Below, piece by piece: positions 24,247-33,547 of a stretch of 43,794 nt of DNA (its first letter is position 1; each line of letters opens with the position of its first letter). The DNA comes from an uncultured Bacilli bacterium (GTDB taxonomy: Bacteria; Bacillota_I; Bacilli_A; RF39; UBA660): NCBI GenBank assembly GCA_934119955.1, contig CAKOSZ010000010.1:1-43794 (forward strand), in the 5' to 3' direction. The notes beneath the pieces were generated by a model. That model searched no databases. It saw only the letters and a list, made by a program, of their open reading frames with translations, and was not told where the DNA came from. Made by a program: the position numbers and the translations under genes.

Positions 24247-24864
24247 CTAGCCTTCTGGGTCAGAATTTTTAATTTTATCCATATATTGATTAACCATAAA
24301 CACCCATCTAACATCTTTTTTTAAAGGTTTAGATATACTATTTGGAGAAGTTAGGTCATTATCATAAAAATTAGTTTTAGAATATTTAATAAAGGTTTTA
24401 ATTGAATCATCTATACTATTAAACTTTTGGTATTCTCCTCCAAAACATGCTTCACCAGAAGTATTAATTGCTTCATAAACATTATTACACTTTTTAACTA
24501 ATACACTACATTTTAAATCACAATTAGTCTCTACTATAATCATACTTGCTATTAAATAAGGATTAGTTTCATTAGCAATTGCATACTTACTAATTAAAGA
24601 ACCATATCCAGCCAAATCATCTTTTAAAAAATTATCAATCTTTTTACCAATTACAACTGATGACTCTCCATTATAATTTAAATCACTATTTAAAATTACA
24701 TCTATATCGTCCATAATATTTGGTTTACTACTAGAATTAGTTTTAGTACCAGTTTTAATAACTATATTATAATGACTAACAAGTTTATTAGTAATTGTAA
24801 TTCCATTTACCCATAAAATATTAATTACAAGAACAAATATAATTAAAATAATCTTTCTCTTCAT
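24247..24864 (-). CDS. Secreted lysozyme-like (transglycosylase/glucosaminidase-fold) protein
   Basis: 205 residues with an N-terminal signal or anchor helix. The central segment YGSLISKYAIANETNPYLIASMIIVETNC fits the lysozyme superfamily pattern in which a Glu (here in VET) is catalytic. It is followed by GEACFGGEYQKFNSIDDSIKTFIKY, like the glucosaminidase/SLT helices. Cys pairs suggest an external location. It probably cuts or binds peptidoglycan. It is convergent with the upstream wall gene pair, 15 bases away. Confidence 0.65.
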   Translation of the reverse strand: MKRKIILIIFVLVINILWVNGITITNKLVSHYNIVIKTGTKTNSSSKPNIMDDIDVILNSDLNYNGESSVVIGKKIDNFLKDDLAGYGSLISKYAIANETNPYLIASMIIVETNCDLKCSVLVKKCNNVYEAINTSGEACFGGEYQKFNSIDDSIKTFIKYSKTNFYDNDLTSPNSISKPLKKDVRWVFMVNQYMDKIKNSDPEG

Positions 24865-24884
24865 ACTTCACCCCTTATAAATTT

Positions 24885-25301
24885 CTATTGATAAACGCGA
24901 ACATGAATTTCTTTTTTATTTAAAGTAACAAAATAAGATTTACTACGTCTTAAATTAAGTATTCTATCAACTTTATCAAATTCCTTTGGTTTATCACCCT
25001 TGTTATTATTATAAAATAAATATATAATATCATTTATTTTACCAGTTTGTTCTTCTAAAAATTTAATAACTGGGGAAGGTACTTTACCAAACCATAAAGG
25101 TATTATCAAAATAATAGTTTGATAATCAAGTAAGTTTAAATTACATCTTAAAACATTTTTAGGATTATTTAAAACTTTATCAAGAAAACTAATACTACTT
25201 GTTGGTTTAATTTCATAAACTGAGGCATTATATGCCTTTCTATACTTATTAACAATGCTTAATATATCTTTACTATGATCATAAAAAATAATTAAATTCA
25301 T
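24885..25301 (-). CDS. Flavodoxin-like protein
   Basis: 138 residues with the flavodoxin order of strands and helices. NLIIFYDHSKD is the first strand and phosphate loop. LDYQTIILIIPLWFGKVPSPVIKFLEE is the typical FMN-contact loop with an aromatic residue (W in PLWFGK). The phosphate loop is less well kept than in true flavodoxins, and the C-terminus is short. It could be a flavodoxin-fold reductase. GGTGG precedes the ATG. Confidence 0.65.
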   Translation of the reverse strand: MNLIIFYDHSKDILSIVNKYRKAYNASVYEIKPTSSISFLDKVLNNPKNVLRCNLNLLDYQTIILIIPLWFGKVPSPVIKFLEEQTGKINDIIYLFYNNNKGDKPKEFDKVDRILNLRRSKSYFVTLNKKEIHVRVYQ

Positions 25302-25352
25302 AATACCACCTAGTAATATATTACACTTAAATTAAAAAAATAACAAGAAAAT

Positions 25353-26357
25353 TTAGTTATTTTTTAAATAATTTATAGCATCTTTTAAAGTTTCTACTTT
25401 AACTATTTTTAATTTTAAATTATATTTATTTTTAGTATTAATTGCTTCTTCATAGTTTTCCTTAGGACAAAAGAAGATATCAGCATGACTTTTAGAAGCA
25501 CCCATTACTTTATATTTAACTCCACCAATTTCTCCTACATTACCCTCTGCATCAATTGTCCCAGTTCCTACTATTTTTCTTCCCTTAGTTAAATCATCAT
25601 CTATTAATCTATCATAGATTGCAAGAGATAACATAAATCCCCCAGAGGAACCTGATTCATTCCACTTAAACTTTAAATTTAAATCTGGTTCTAACTCATA
25701 ATCATAAGTATTAACTAAGTATAAACCTACTATTTTTTCTCCTTCTATTTCTTTTAAAATAGCATAACAATCTTTTTCTTTTTCATCTCTTTTAACCTTT
25801 ATATCTAATTTTGTTCCTACATTTAAAGTTTTTAAATAATCTTTATATTCTCGGTTATTACTAACTGATACCCCATTTACACTTATAAGTTCATCGCCTA
25901 CTAAAACATCAGTATCACTATCTTTATCAATATATGCTACTTTATAACTCATACTTTTCATAGTTATCTTTTTATCTGCTAATTTATAAGCATTTAAAAT
26001 AGCAAAATCATTTGCTTCTTCTAAATAAAGTCTTTCTCTTTTTTCAATACTACTTACATCTTCTTCATTATCTATACTTACACTATTTACACTAACCATT
26101 TCCCATCTATCTACAACAAAACTTAATAAATAAGTAGGAATAGTTGCATATATTTGTTTAACATAAGATAAATTATAACTTCCCTTTTCATTACCTTTTA
26201 AATCTATTCTATCATCTAAATTAATAGTTCCTCCCCCTACATATATATAATAAGGTAAATGATAAGTACAAACAAAAATAATTAGTAAATAAATAATTAA
26301 AGTCTTTTTATTTTCTTTAATAAATTCTTTTATTTTAGAATATATTTTATTAAACAT
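25353..26357 (-). CDS. ylbL: YlbL-like membrane protease: PDZ plus Lon-type (S16) domain
   Basis: 334 residues: a TM helix at about 20-38, a PDZ domain (residues about 125-215, DVLVGDELISVNGVSVSNNRE), and a Lon-type catalytic domain. The Ser is in GSSGGFMLSLAIYD and the Lys in GGVKYKVMGASKS, with GRKIVGTGTIDAEGNVG between them. This is the YlbL (SepA) family found throughout Bacilli. It is divergent from a YlbJ-like gene with 39 bases between starts; in Bacillus subtilis ylbJ and ylbL are close neighbours, which supports both calls. GGTGATTAT lies before the ATG. Confidence 0.88.
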   Translation of the reverse strand: MFNKIYSKIKEFIKENKKTLIIYLLIIFVCTYHLPYYIYVGGGTINLDDRIDLKGNEKGSYNLSYVKQIYATIPTYLLSFVVDRWEMVSVNSVSIDNEEDVSSIEKRERLYLEEANDFAILNAYKLADKKITMKSMSYKVAYIDKDSDTDVLVGDELISVNGVSVSNNREYKDYLKTLNVGTKLDIKVKRDEKEKDCYAILKEIEGEKIVGLYLVNTYDYELEPDLNLKFKWNESGSSGGFMLSLAIYDRLIDDDLTKGRKIVGTGTIDAEGNVGEIGGVKYKVMGASKSHADIFFCPKENYEEAINTKNKYNLKLKIVKVETLKDAINYLKNN

Positions 26358-26396
26358 ATAATCACCTACTTAATTATAACAAAAAAAGGGACGTTT

Positions 26397-27320
26397 ATGA
26401 ATAAAAAAAAATTAAATTATTTAGTTTGCTTTTTAATTCTTATTTTTTTAATAGAAATATTTAATTACTCAAACTTAGTTGTTAATACTATTTATAATAG
26501 TTCTAAAATTTGGTTTTATAACATAGTACCAACTATTTTACCAATTTATTTAATTGTAGATTTATTCTCAAATTACAATGGTTTTTATTATTTAACTAAA
26601 ATATTTGGTAATATATTAGAACGTATTTTTAAAATAAAAAAAGAAACTTCCTATGTTTTTATTTTATCTATAATAAGTGGTTTTCCAAGTAATAGTAAAT
26701 ATATAAAAGATTTATTAGATAACAAAGAAATAAATAACAAAGAAGCAGATAAATTATTAACATTTACTCATTTTTCTAATCCTTTATTTATAATAGAAAG
26801 CATTGGAACATCTTTTTTACATAATAAGAAAATTGGTATTATTATTTTAATTATTCATTATTTTACTAATATAATAATTGGACTTTTTTATAGAAATTAC
26901 TATGTTTCTATTAATAATATTAAAATTAAGAAAAAAGAAAAAATGAGATTTGTTACTTGTTTAACTAATTCTATTTATAAAACTATTAAAATATTATTTC
27001 TATTATTTGGAATTATTTCATTTTTCATGTTAATAACAACTATTTTAAGAGAAAAATTACCTAATAATTATTTTATAAATATAATATGTGGTCTTTTAGA
27101 AATGACTCAGGGAATTTATTATATTTCAAGTAGTAATATTAATTTAGTTTTAAAAGCAAGTATTATTACTTTTTTTATTTCTTTTGGAGGAATTAGTATT
27201 CATATGCAAGTATTTAGTATTTTAAATGAATATAAATTAAAATATTCTAACTATTTACTGGCTAGAATATTTCATGGTTTAATTAGTTCTTGTTTAGTTT
27301 ACTTAGTATTAAACATTTGA
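26397..27320 (+). CDS. ylbJ: YlbJ-like integral membrane protein
   Basis: 307 residues with about eight membrane helices. The IISGFPSNSKYIKDLLDNKE segment, then EADKLLTFTHFSNPLFIIESIG, fits the YlbJ family (nucleoside-transporter gate-like), which in B. subtilis is needed during sporulation. Conserved small-residue stretches such as FFISFGGISIHMQVF near residue 265 fit as well. The gene ends with TGA, showing that TGA is a stop here. It overlaps the 3' end of the convergent prepilin-like gene by 12 bases. Confidence 0.8.
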   Translation: MNKKKLNYLVCFLILIFLIEIFNYSNLVVNTIYNSSKIWFYNIVPTILPIYLIVDLFSNYNGFYYLTKIFGNILERIFKIKKETSYVFILSIISGFPSNSKYIKDLLDNKEINNKEADKLLTFTHFSNPLFIIESIGTSFLHNKKIGIIILIIHYFTNIIIGLFYRNYYVSINNIKIKKKEKMRFVTCLTNSIYKTIKILFLLFGIISFFMLITTILREKLPNNYFINIICGLLEMTQGIYYISSSNINLVLKASIITFFISFGGISIHMQVFSILNEYKLKYSNYLLARIFHGLISSCLVYLVLNI

Positions 27321-27821
27321 AACAACAAAATGAATAGTAATAGGATCATCAAATTGTTTAGATAAAAAAGTTATATTCATTGTATAAATATTATCTTGAT
27401 TAGAAAATTCAACATTTTGAAATTCTATTAAGCCTTTATCAGATCCTGGTACAAGATATCTAATCCCACCATATTCTATTCCTACTTCTTTTTTATCATT
27501 TTCATTAACGTTTATTATTTTTAAGGTAATAGGATTTTCTTTTCTTACCAAGGTATAATAATCATAAACACTATTATAAGTTATACTAGTAACTGGATTT
27601 AAAGCACCAAGTTTTTCATTATCAGGATTTTTACTACCAAAAATATCATCATAAATAATTTTAGTTAAAGTATTTTTATAATCTTTAACACTTGCTATTG
27701 CTTCTTCATAATCTGCTCTATCTCGATATACAAGAGTTACACTTGTAATAGTTGCCATTAAAGTTGTAACAAGAATTATTGTTAAGACCAGTTCAACAGT
27801 TGTAAAACCTTTTTTATTCAT
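27309..27821 (-). CDS. Type IV prepilin-like protein
   Basis: 170 residues with a class III-type N-terminal prepilin signal: MNKKG, cleavage, then FTTVELVLTIILVTTLMATI with Glu at +5. An extended helix and a beta-rich C-terminal domain (residues about 90-170) follow. It is likely a minor pilin or pseudopilin; no prepilin peptidase or assembly ATPase is in the window. TAGGTGATTAT precedes the ATG. The 3' end overlaps the ylbJ-like gene by 12 bases in convergent orientation. Confidence 0.8.
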   Translation of the reverse strand: MNKKGFTTVELVLTIILVTTLMATITSVTLVYRDRADYEEAIASVKDYKNTLTKIIYDDIFGSKNPDNEKLGALNPVTSITYNSVYDYYTLVRKENPITLKIINVNENDKKEVGIEYGGIRYLVPGSDKGLIEFQNVEFSNQDNIYTMNITFLSKQFDDPITIHFVVSNV

Positions 27822-27922
27822 ATAATCACCTACTCTAATTTAATTCTAACATAATTTTTTATATTTTACAAACTTATAAAAGTATGATATTCTATAATTA
27901 GAAAAAATAAAGGAAGAAAAAA

Positions 27923-28681
27923 ATGAAAAATGAAAAGAAAAATGGAATAATCACATCAGTTATTATACTTATTATAGTCTTAATAATATTAGGTATTTTA
28001 TTAGTAATCAATAAGAAAAAAGATAATAATCAAGACAACAATTCAAATTCTTTATCATTAATATGTAAAGAAACAACTTATGATAAATTAGAAATATTAT
28101 CAATGGAAAATAAAAATGAAAAAATTACAGCAATGGGTGGTGATGAGAAGATAGGATATAATGTTACTACTACTGTTACTAAGAAAAATAGTTATAATAC
28201 CCCTGAAACAAATGAGTTATATGCAATTGATGCCTTAAATAATTTATACGTCTTATATAAAAACAAATTATATTATACAAGTGATAAAGAAATAATTTCA
28301 AAATATTGTGAAAATCAAGAAGTAGATAATTCTAAAAACTTAGTATGTGATTATTCAAAATTTAATAGTAATACTATTAAAGAATTTAAGGTAATAGACC
28401 TTAATCTAAATTTAAAATCAATTGGTACTTATGGTAACTCAGGATCTGGTGCACCTACTTTGTATTTAATAACTACTGATGGCAAGGTTATTAATTTACC
28501 AAATGCTTCATCTAATAATTACAATAGTTGTGGAATAATGTATGATGATTCTAATTATCCAATAGATAAAATATTTAATATGTATTTATATGCTGGTATT
28601 AATTATTCTATTCTTTTAAAGGATGGTACTTTAATTACTAGATATGTTGACAGGGAAAATCTTATAAAACTTGAAGATTAA
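27923..28681 (+). CDS. Membrane-anchored protein of unknown function
   Basis: 252 residues: a single N-terminal helix (about 9-28) with a basic cytoplasmic start, an Asn-rich stretch, then an external beta-rich domain. That domain carries short motifs with a propeller-like feel (ELYAIDALNNLYVLYKNKLY, then TLYLITTDGKVINLPN). Five Cys are in the external part, so disulfides are possible. I do not recognise a family. It sits alone on the plus strand between an oppositely oriented prepilin gene and obg, with its own ribosome site (AAGGAAG) and a terminator. Confidence 0.6.
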   Translation: MKNEKKNGIITSVIILIIVLIILGILLVINKKKDNNQDNNSNSLSLICKETTYDKLEILSMENKNEKITAMGGDEKIGYNVTTTVTKKNSYNTPETNELYAIDALNNLYVLYKNKLYYTSDKEIISKYCENQEVDNSKNLVCDYSKFNSNTIKEFKVIDLNLNLKSIGTYGNSGSGAPTLYLITTDGKVINLPNASSNNYNSCGIMYDDSNYPIDKIFNMYLYAGINYSILLKDGTLITRYVDRENLIKLED

Positions 28682-28699
28682 ATTAATTTATTAAATTTA

Positions 28700-28730
28700 A
28701 AAAAGTTTAGAAAAACCTAAACTTTTTATT
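28700..28730. terminator. Bidirectional terminator before the obg 3' end
   Basis: AAAAAGTTTAG/CTAAACTTTTT, a perfect 11-bp stem with T runs in both directions, sits between convergent genes. Confidence 0.85.
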
Positions 28731-30008
28731 TTACCTATCTTTTCTATATTCAAATTCATAATCTAGAATTTTAACAATACTTCCATCTTCAACATTCATC
28801 TTAGCAAGTTCTTCATCTATTCCAAGTTTTCTTAATTGTCTTATAAATCTTTCTATTCCTTCACTTGATTGGAAATTTGTCATTCTAAACATTTTTTCAA
28901 CATTTTTACCATGGATAACATAAGTATCATTTTCTTTTTCAATTGTAAATGGTTTTTCTTCTTGAAATTTATATAAAACATGAGATAGATATGTTTCTTC
29001 ATCATATAAAGGAGTATTTGGTTCACTATCAACAAGATCAGCAAGTTTTATTAAAACTTCATCTAAATTAGTAGAAGTTATGGCACTTATTGGATAAACT
29101 TCAACATTTACTTTCTTTTTAAATTCTTCTAAATTCTTTTTAGAAGTTTCTATATCCATTTTATTAGCAATTACTACCATTGGTTTTTTTAAAAGTTTCT
29201 TGCTAAATTTCTCTAATTCTTGATTAATTACAACATAATCATCAAATGGATCACGTCCTTCAATACCAGACATATCTATTATATGAGCAATTACCTTAGT
29301 TCTTTCAATATGTCTTAAAAATTTATCGCCAAGTCCTACTCCTTCACTTGCACCTTCTATTAATCCTGGTAAATCTGCTAAAACAAAACTTCTGTTATCC
29401 TTAGTTTTAACAACTCCAAGATTAGGAGATAAGGTTGTAAAATGGTAATCAGCAATTTTAGGAGTTGCTTTTGTTACTTTTGATAAAAAAGTACTTTTAC
29501 CAACACTAGGAAGTCCAACCAAACCAACATCAGCTAGAAGTTTTAATTCTATTTTTAAAACTCTTTCTTCCCCTGGTTCTCCATTTTCTGAAAAATTAGG
29601 TGCTGGATTTGCTAAGGTTTTAAAGGCTGTATTACCTCTTCCTCCTCTTCCTCCATGAGCAACTATACAACTTGAATCAGGATCTTTCAAATCAGCAATT
29701 ATTAAACCTGTATCATAATCAGTTACAACTGTTCCTTGGGGTACTTTGATAACAACATCGACAGCATTCTTACCATTCATGTTTTTGCCACTTCCGTTTT
29801 CCCCTTTTTTACCTTTAATTGTTTTCATATATCTTAAATCAATTAAAGTATGAAGTCCGGTATCAACTTTAAAAATTATATCTGAGCCCCTTCCTCCGTT
29901 TCCTCCGTAAGGACCTCCCATTTCAATATACTTTTCTCTTCTAAATGCTGTACAACCATCTCCACCTGAACCTGCTATTACTTTGATATTAGTTTCATCA
30001 ATAAACAT
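28731..30008 (-). CDS. obg: GTPase Obg (CgtA)
   Basis: 425 residues in the standard three-part layout: a Gly-rich Obg fold (residues 1-158, with EKYIEMGGPYGGNGGRGSD and HGGRGGRGN), a G domain (GLPSVGKSTF, TTLSPNLG, DLPGLIEGA, NKMD), and a C-terminal OCT domain (ending RQLRKLGIDEELAKMNVEDG). The OCT domain places it with the Gram-positive-type Obg proteins. It acts in 50S maturation and stress control, and is needed for sporulation in B. subtilis. It is 2 bases downstream of the HAD gene, so co-transcribed. Confidence 0.97.
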   Translation of the reverse strand: MFIDETNIKVIAGSGGDGCTAFRREKYIEMGGPYGGNGGRGSDIIFKVDTGLHTLIDLRYMKTIKGKKGENGSGKNMNGKNAVDVVIKVPQGTVVTDYDTGLIIADLKDPDSSCIVAHGGRGGRGNTAFKTLANPAPNFSENGEPGEERVLKIELKLLADVGLVGLPSVGKSTFLSKVTKATPKIADYHFTTLSPNLGVVKTKDNRSFVLADLPGLIEGASEGVGLGDKFLRHIERTKVIAHIIDMSGIEGRDPFDDYVVINQELEKFSKKLLKKPMVVIANKMDIETSKKNLEEFKKKVNVEVYPISAITSTNLDEVLIKLADLVDSEPNTPLYDEETYLSHVLYKFQEEKPFTIEKENDTYVIHGKNVEKMFRMTNFQSSEGIERFIRQLRKLGIDEELAKMNVEDGSIVKILDYEFEYRKDR

Positions 30009-30010
30009 AG

Positions 30011-30685
30011 TTACCTCCTTAATTTTCTAATTAAACTAGAAACACTTAATATACTATTACCTGCTATTTTCTTAATTTCTTTTTTTGAATGAAACATAGC
30101 ATAGCCATAATAATCTCTTAACATTTCTAAATCATTTATATTATCACCTATTGTATAAATATTATTTTTATGAATATCATGAATTTCTTTAACAAATTCA
30201 ATAGGTTTTGATTTAGAAACCATATTGCTATAAATATAAATATGATAATCTTTTTCCTTAAAAACTTTATAACACATATTATATTTTAACATAATTTTAT
30301 CTAAATTTAATAAAAATAATTCATTTAACTTAGAAATTACTATTTCATATTCTAATATATTTTCTAAAAATTTAATAGTATTTATTTGAAATTTATTAAT
30401 TTTTTGTAATTTTTTTAACTCTTTTTCAATAATATTATCTAAATTTGAAGAATAAATAACTTCATTTTTAGCATTAAATAAAATATTTCCATCATTACAA
30501 CTTAAATAATGATAAGGAATTTTATATTTAATAATTTCTTTAATTATACTGTCATATGGTCTTCCTGTATTTAAAAGAAAAATATTACCATCTTGAATAA
30601 ATTTATTTAATCTTTTTATATTTAATTTTAAAATTAAAGAACCACATTTTAAAGTTTTATCATAATCACTGGCTAATAATTTCAT
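30011..30685 (-). CDS. HAD-superfamily phosphatase (Cof type)
   Basis: 224 residues. Motif I is SDYDKTLK (nucleophile Asp7 and Asp9), motif II LNTGRP, and motif IV YTIGDNINDLEML, with a small C2-type cap between. This group dephosphorylates sugar phosphates, nucleotides or cofactors; the substrate cannot be told. The length is slightly shorter than typical Cof proteins (about 260-280). GGAGG lies before the ATG. It overlaps no gene but sits 2 bases ahead of obg. Confidence 0.88.
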   Translation of the reverse strand: MKLLASDYDKTLKCGSLILKLNIKRLNKFIQDGNIFLLNTGRPYDSIIKEIIKYKIPYHYLSCNDGNILFNAKNEVIYSSNLDNIIEKELKKLQKINKFQINTIKFLENILEYEIVISKLNELFLLNLDKIMLKYNMCYKVFKEKDYHIYIYSNMVSKSKPIEFVKEIHDIHKNNIYTIGDNINDLEMLRDYYGYAMFHSKKEIKKIAGNSILSVSSLIRKLRR

Positions 30686-30746
30686 ATTCCTCCCATGTGT
30701 TTTTTAATTATATGTTTAATTAGAATATTAATTACTTTAATGTTTA

Positions 30747-30782
30747 GAAAAAAAATAATTTGATTTTCTATTTCAAATTATT
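30747..30782 (-). terminator. Terminator of the ClpX-like ATPase gene
   Basis: Minus strand AATAATTTGA-N9-TCAAATTATT forms a perfect 10-bp stem followed by eight T residues. Confidence 0.75.
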
Positions 30783-30791
30783 TTTAATTTT

Positions 30792-33140
30792 TTATTTTTT
30801 TACATATTTTTTAACATATGTAATATTATTTAAATCATCAAGAGCATCTTCATCAATAATAACTTCTTGAATTTCTTCTTGTTGAATTTTTCTATCTATT
30901 TCATTTTTAAAACTTGAAAATAAAGTTTTAATTCCTCTGGCTCCTTCTTTTAAATCACTTACTCTACTTGCTAATTTTTTCTTAAAAGCATCACTTAATT
31001 TAACTGTTATTCCACTTTTTTCATATGAAGTTTTAACTAAATTAATGAAACCATTTTTAGAATTATTAATTATATCTAAGATAACATCTTCTTGTAAATC
31101 ATTTAATTTAACTTTATTAGAAAATCTAGCAATTAATTGTTTATCAAAACCATATTCATATAAATCACTTAAAGTTATATCTTCATTTATTGTTTTTTCT
31201 TTTTTTTGAGTTGTAAAACCAATTGCTGAGGAAGTTTCTTTTTTTATTCTTCCTTTAATAATTTTATCTAAGCCATCAAAAGCACCGGTTCCTATTATAA
31301 ATAATCCTGAGGTATCAAAATTAATTGTTTTTTTCAATCTAAAATCAGTTTCAACATTTCTTTTATCTCCTTCAATCAAAGTTAATAAATCATTTTGAAC
31401 AGCAATTTTCATACTATCAGTATCGCTTTTTCTTGCTAATTTATCGATTTCATCAATATATAAAATTCCATTTTGAGCCTTATTCATATCATTATTTGCT
31501 GCTTTAACTAAATCAAGTAACATATCATCTACACTTGCCCCAACATATCCTGTTTGAGAATATCTAGTTGCAATTTCTCTTACAAAAGTTAAATTAAAGA
31601 TATTGGCTAAATTTTCAACAATTGCTGTTTTTCCTACACCAGTTGAACCAATAAATAAAACATTTTCTTTTAATTGTTTTAATTCATTTTCATTAAAACC
31701 TTTGTTCTTATTAAATACATGGTTATAAAAAGCATTTACTAAAACAAAAATTGCTCCATCTTGACCCTTAACATTTTCTTTTATTTTATTAACTGTATCA
31801 TTAACTGTTAAACCATTAATTGTCATCTTTTTAAGATCAATTTGATTTTCTTTTTGTAAATCAGGTTCTTCATAATCGTAATCATAATCATCAACAATAT
31901 CCATTAAAACTTTATCTAATTCTAATTTTTCTATATCTTCTTTTCTTAAAACAACATTTTTATTAAAGATTTTATCTTTTAAAACTAAATTTAAAACTTT
32001 AATAATTCCCTTAAAACCTGGTCCTAAACTTAAACCATAATTAATTAAATATTCATTGAAATCACTACCTATACTTAAAGTTTTATTATTTTTGGCTAAG
32101 GCTTTTTTTAATTTATATAAAGGGGAAGCATTTTTATCTTTTAATATTTTACATGCAAGATCAAAACTTGTTCCTTTCATATAAACTATTTCATCATTGA
32201 AACAATTTAAAATACTTTTAGTAAGACCTAGTTCTTCTAAACTATATTCATCAACTACAAAGTCTTTATTGTATTTAACATCTGCTATACAAATATGAGT
32301 TAAATAAGACATATCAAAAGCATTAGTTTCATCATTAGTTGTTAAATAAATAAGACTTTCATTTATAATGTTTTTAATTTCTTCTAGATAAACATTATAT
32401 AATTCATCGTATTCTTCAAAATACTTAGATGTATCTACATTAATACCATCATATATAACAATACCTTTCATAGCAAGTAAAATATTATAATTAGCTGCAC
32501 TTAATAATTTATTAATAATATCTACAATATCATTTTTCAAATCCCCAGTTAATTTACATTCAACAATTGGAATAGGTGCTAAATTATTTTTTAATTCTTC
32601 TTTTAAAGTTGTTTTACCTGATCCTTCTGGTCCTAATAAAAGAATATTACTTTTAGCATTAACAATATTATTAGTTGTTAAATCAGTATTACTTAACATA
32701 TTATTATAATAAATTTTAAATAAAATTTTATCAATAGCATTATCCTCTCCTAATACCATCTTTTTTAAATTATTTCTGGCTTCTAAAATTAATTCATTTA
32801 TATCATATTCAGGCCACAATGGAAAATCTTTATATTTTTTATAAAATTCTATTTTAACATCTTGAAGTTCAAATGGACTTTTTAGCACTATTAATTCATT
32901 ATCTTCTAAATGAAAAATTGTAGGTTCGATAACAATATTTTGATAAGTATCACTTGATATTTCTTGATAAACTATCTCACTTTTTAAAAGCTCTTCCATT
33001 TGAGGTATTTTTTTATTTGAAAACTTCCCTTCCTCTACTTCTAATACTTGATTATTAATTTTTCCAACTACTTTATCAAATAACTGAATATAAATTTCTC
33101 CATCTATAACCATTTTTCTATATAAAATTGCATATTTCAT
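30792..33140 (-). CDS. Tandem ClpX-like AAA+ ATPase with a degenerate first ring and a ClpP-type IGF loop
   Basis: 782 residues. An N-terminal domain of about 130 residues is unlike the ClpX zinc finger. The first AAA module starts at GEDNAIDKILFKIYYN, with Walker A GPEGSGKTT (169-177), but its Walker B reads GIVIYDG, lacking the catalytic Glu. The second module (about 455-760) is clearly ClpX-like: GQDGAIFVLVNAFYNH, Walker A GSTGVGKT, the GYVG pore loop (531-534), Walker B GILYIDEIDKL, Arg finger LIARF and sensor 2 GARGIKTL. At residues 640-642 IGF occurs where ClpX has its ClpP-binding tripeptide. It therefore looks like an unfoldase that could feed ClpP, with one active ring. I know no named family with this layout. 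Confidence 0.8.
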   Translation of the reverse strand: MKYAILYRKMVIDGEIYIQLFDKVVGKINNQVLEVEEGKFSNKKIPQMEELLKSEIVYQEISSDTYQNIVIEPTIFHLEDNELIVLKSPFELQDVKIEFYKKYKDFPLWPEYDINELILEARNNLKKMVLGEDNAIDKILFKIYYNNMLSNTDLTTNNIVNAKSNILLLGPEGSGKTTLKEELKNNLAPIPIVECKLTGDLKNDIVDIINKLLSAANYNILLAMKGIVIYDGINVDTSKYFEEYDELYNVYLEEIKNIINESLIYLTTNDETNAFDMSYLTHICIADVKYNKDFVVDEYSLEELGLTKSILNCFNDEIVYMKGTSFDLACKILKDKNASPLYKLKKALAKNNKTLSIGSDFNEYLINYGLSLGPGFKGIIKVLNLVLKDKIFNKNVVLRKEDIEKLELDKVLMDIVDDYDYDYEEPDLQKENQIDLKKMTINGLTVNDTVNKIKENVKGQDGAIFVLVNAFYNHVFNKNKGFNENELKQLKENVLFIGSTGVGKTAIVENLANIFNLTFVREIATRYSQTGYVGASVDDMLLDLVKAANNDMNKAQNGILYIDEIDKLARKSDTDSMKIAVQNDLLTLIEGDKRNVETDFRLKKTINFDTSGLFIIGTGAFDGLDKIIKGRIKKETSSAIGFTTQKKEKTINEDITLSDLYEYGFDKQLIARFSNKVKLNDLQEDVILDIINNSKNGFINLVKTSYEKSGITVKLSDAFKKKLASRVSDLKEGARGIKTLFSSFKNEIDRKIQQEEIQEVIIDEDALDDLNNITYVKKYVKK

Positions 33141-33211
33141 ATAAACCTCCTGTAATTATTTTATAAAATATATGTATTCTTTTAAATATTATTTACATTT
33201 ATTAACAGAAA

Positions 33212-33235
33212 AAGACTACTTTTTTGAGTAGTCTT
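33212..33235 (-). terminator. Terminator of the thioredoxin-like gene
   Basis: AAGACTACT/AGTAGTCTT is a 9-bp perfect stem with a T run on the minus strand. It overlaps the stop codon of the small thioredoxin-like frame. Confidence 0.75.
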
Positions 33236-33470
33236 ATGAATAAAATGTAACTAACCGTTTTAAAATATTATAATCTAATTTTCTATCACATTTATATTCA
33301 TCATTTATAATTAAGGTAGGAGTTTGTAGTACTTTATATTTTCTTATATCATTTTTATCATTCATCTCTAATATAGAAATATCAAGTTTTTGCTTTTTAG
33401 CAATTTTTTTTAAATCATTTTTAATTTTTGTCCCATCAGGGGTATTAGAACCTATTATCTTAATTTCTAT
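33234..33470 (-). CDS. Small thioredoxin-fold protein lacking CXXC and an ATG start
   Basis: On the minus strand AGGAGGGATAAA is followed by an open frame of 78 codons that begins ATA GAA ATT AAG; the nearest in-frame ATG is far inside. The product (IEIKIIGSNTPDGTKIKNDL at the start, QTPTLIINDEYKCD in the middle) has the size, strand order and cis-Pro (QTPT) of the glutaredoxin/thioredoxin-like 'redox-active disulfide protein 2' family. Those proteins begin MKIKILGxGCPNC. Here the active-site CPNC aligns with TPDG, and the start ATG with ATA. It is either a decaying gene or one that uses a very rare AUA start. A terminator follows. It is the only gene-like feature between 33141 and 33547. Confidence 0.55.
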   Translation of the reverse strand: MEIKIIGSNTPDGTKIKNDLKKIAKKQKLDISILEMNDKNDIRKYKVLQTPTLIINDEYKCDRKLDYNILKRLVTFYS

Positions 33471-33547
33471 TTTATCCCTCCTTTCACTAATAATTTTAGT
33501 AAATTAATATGTATTTATTATGTACTTTTTATGAAATTTTCATGAAA

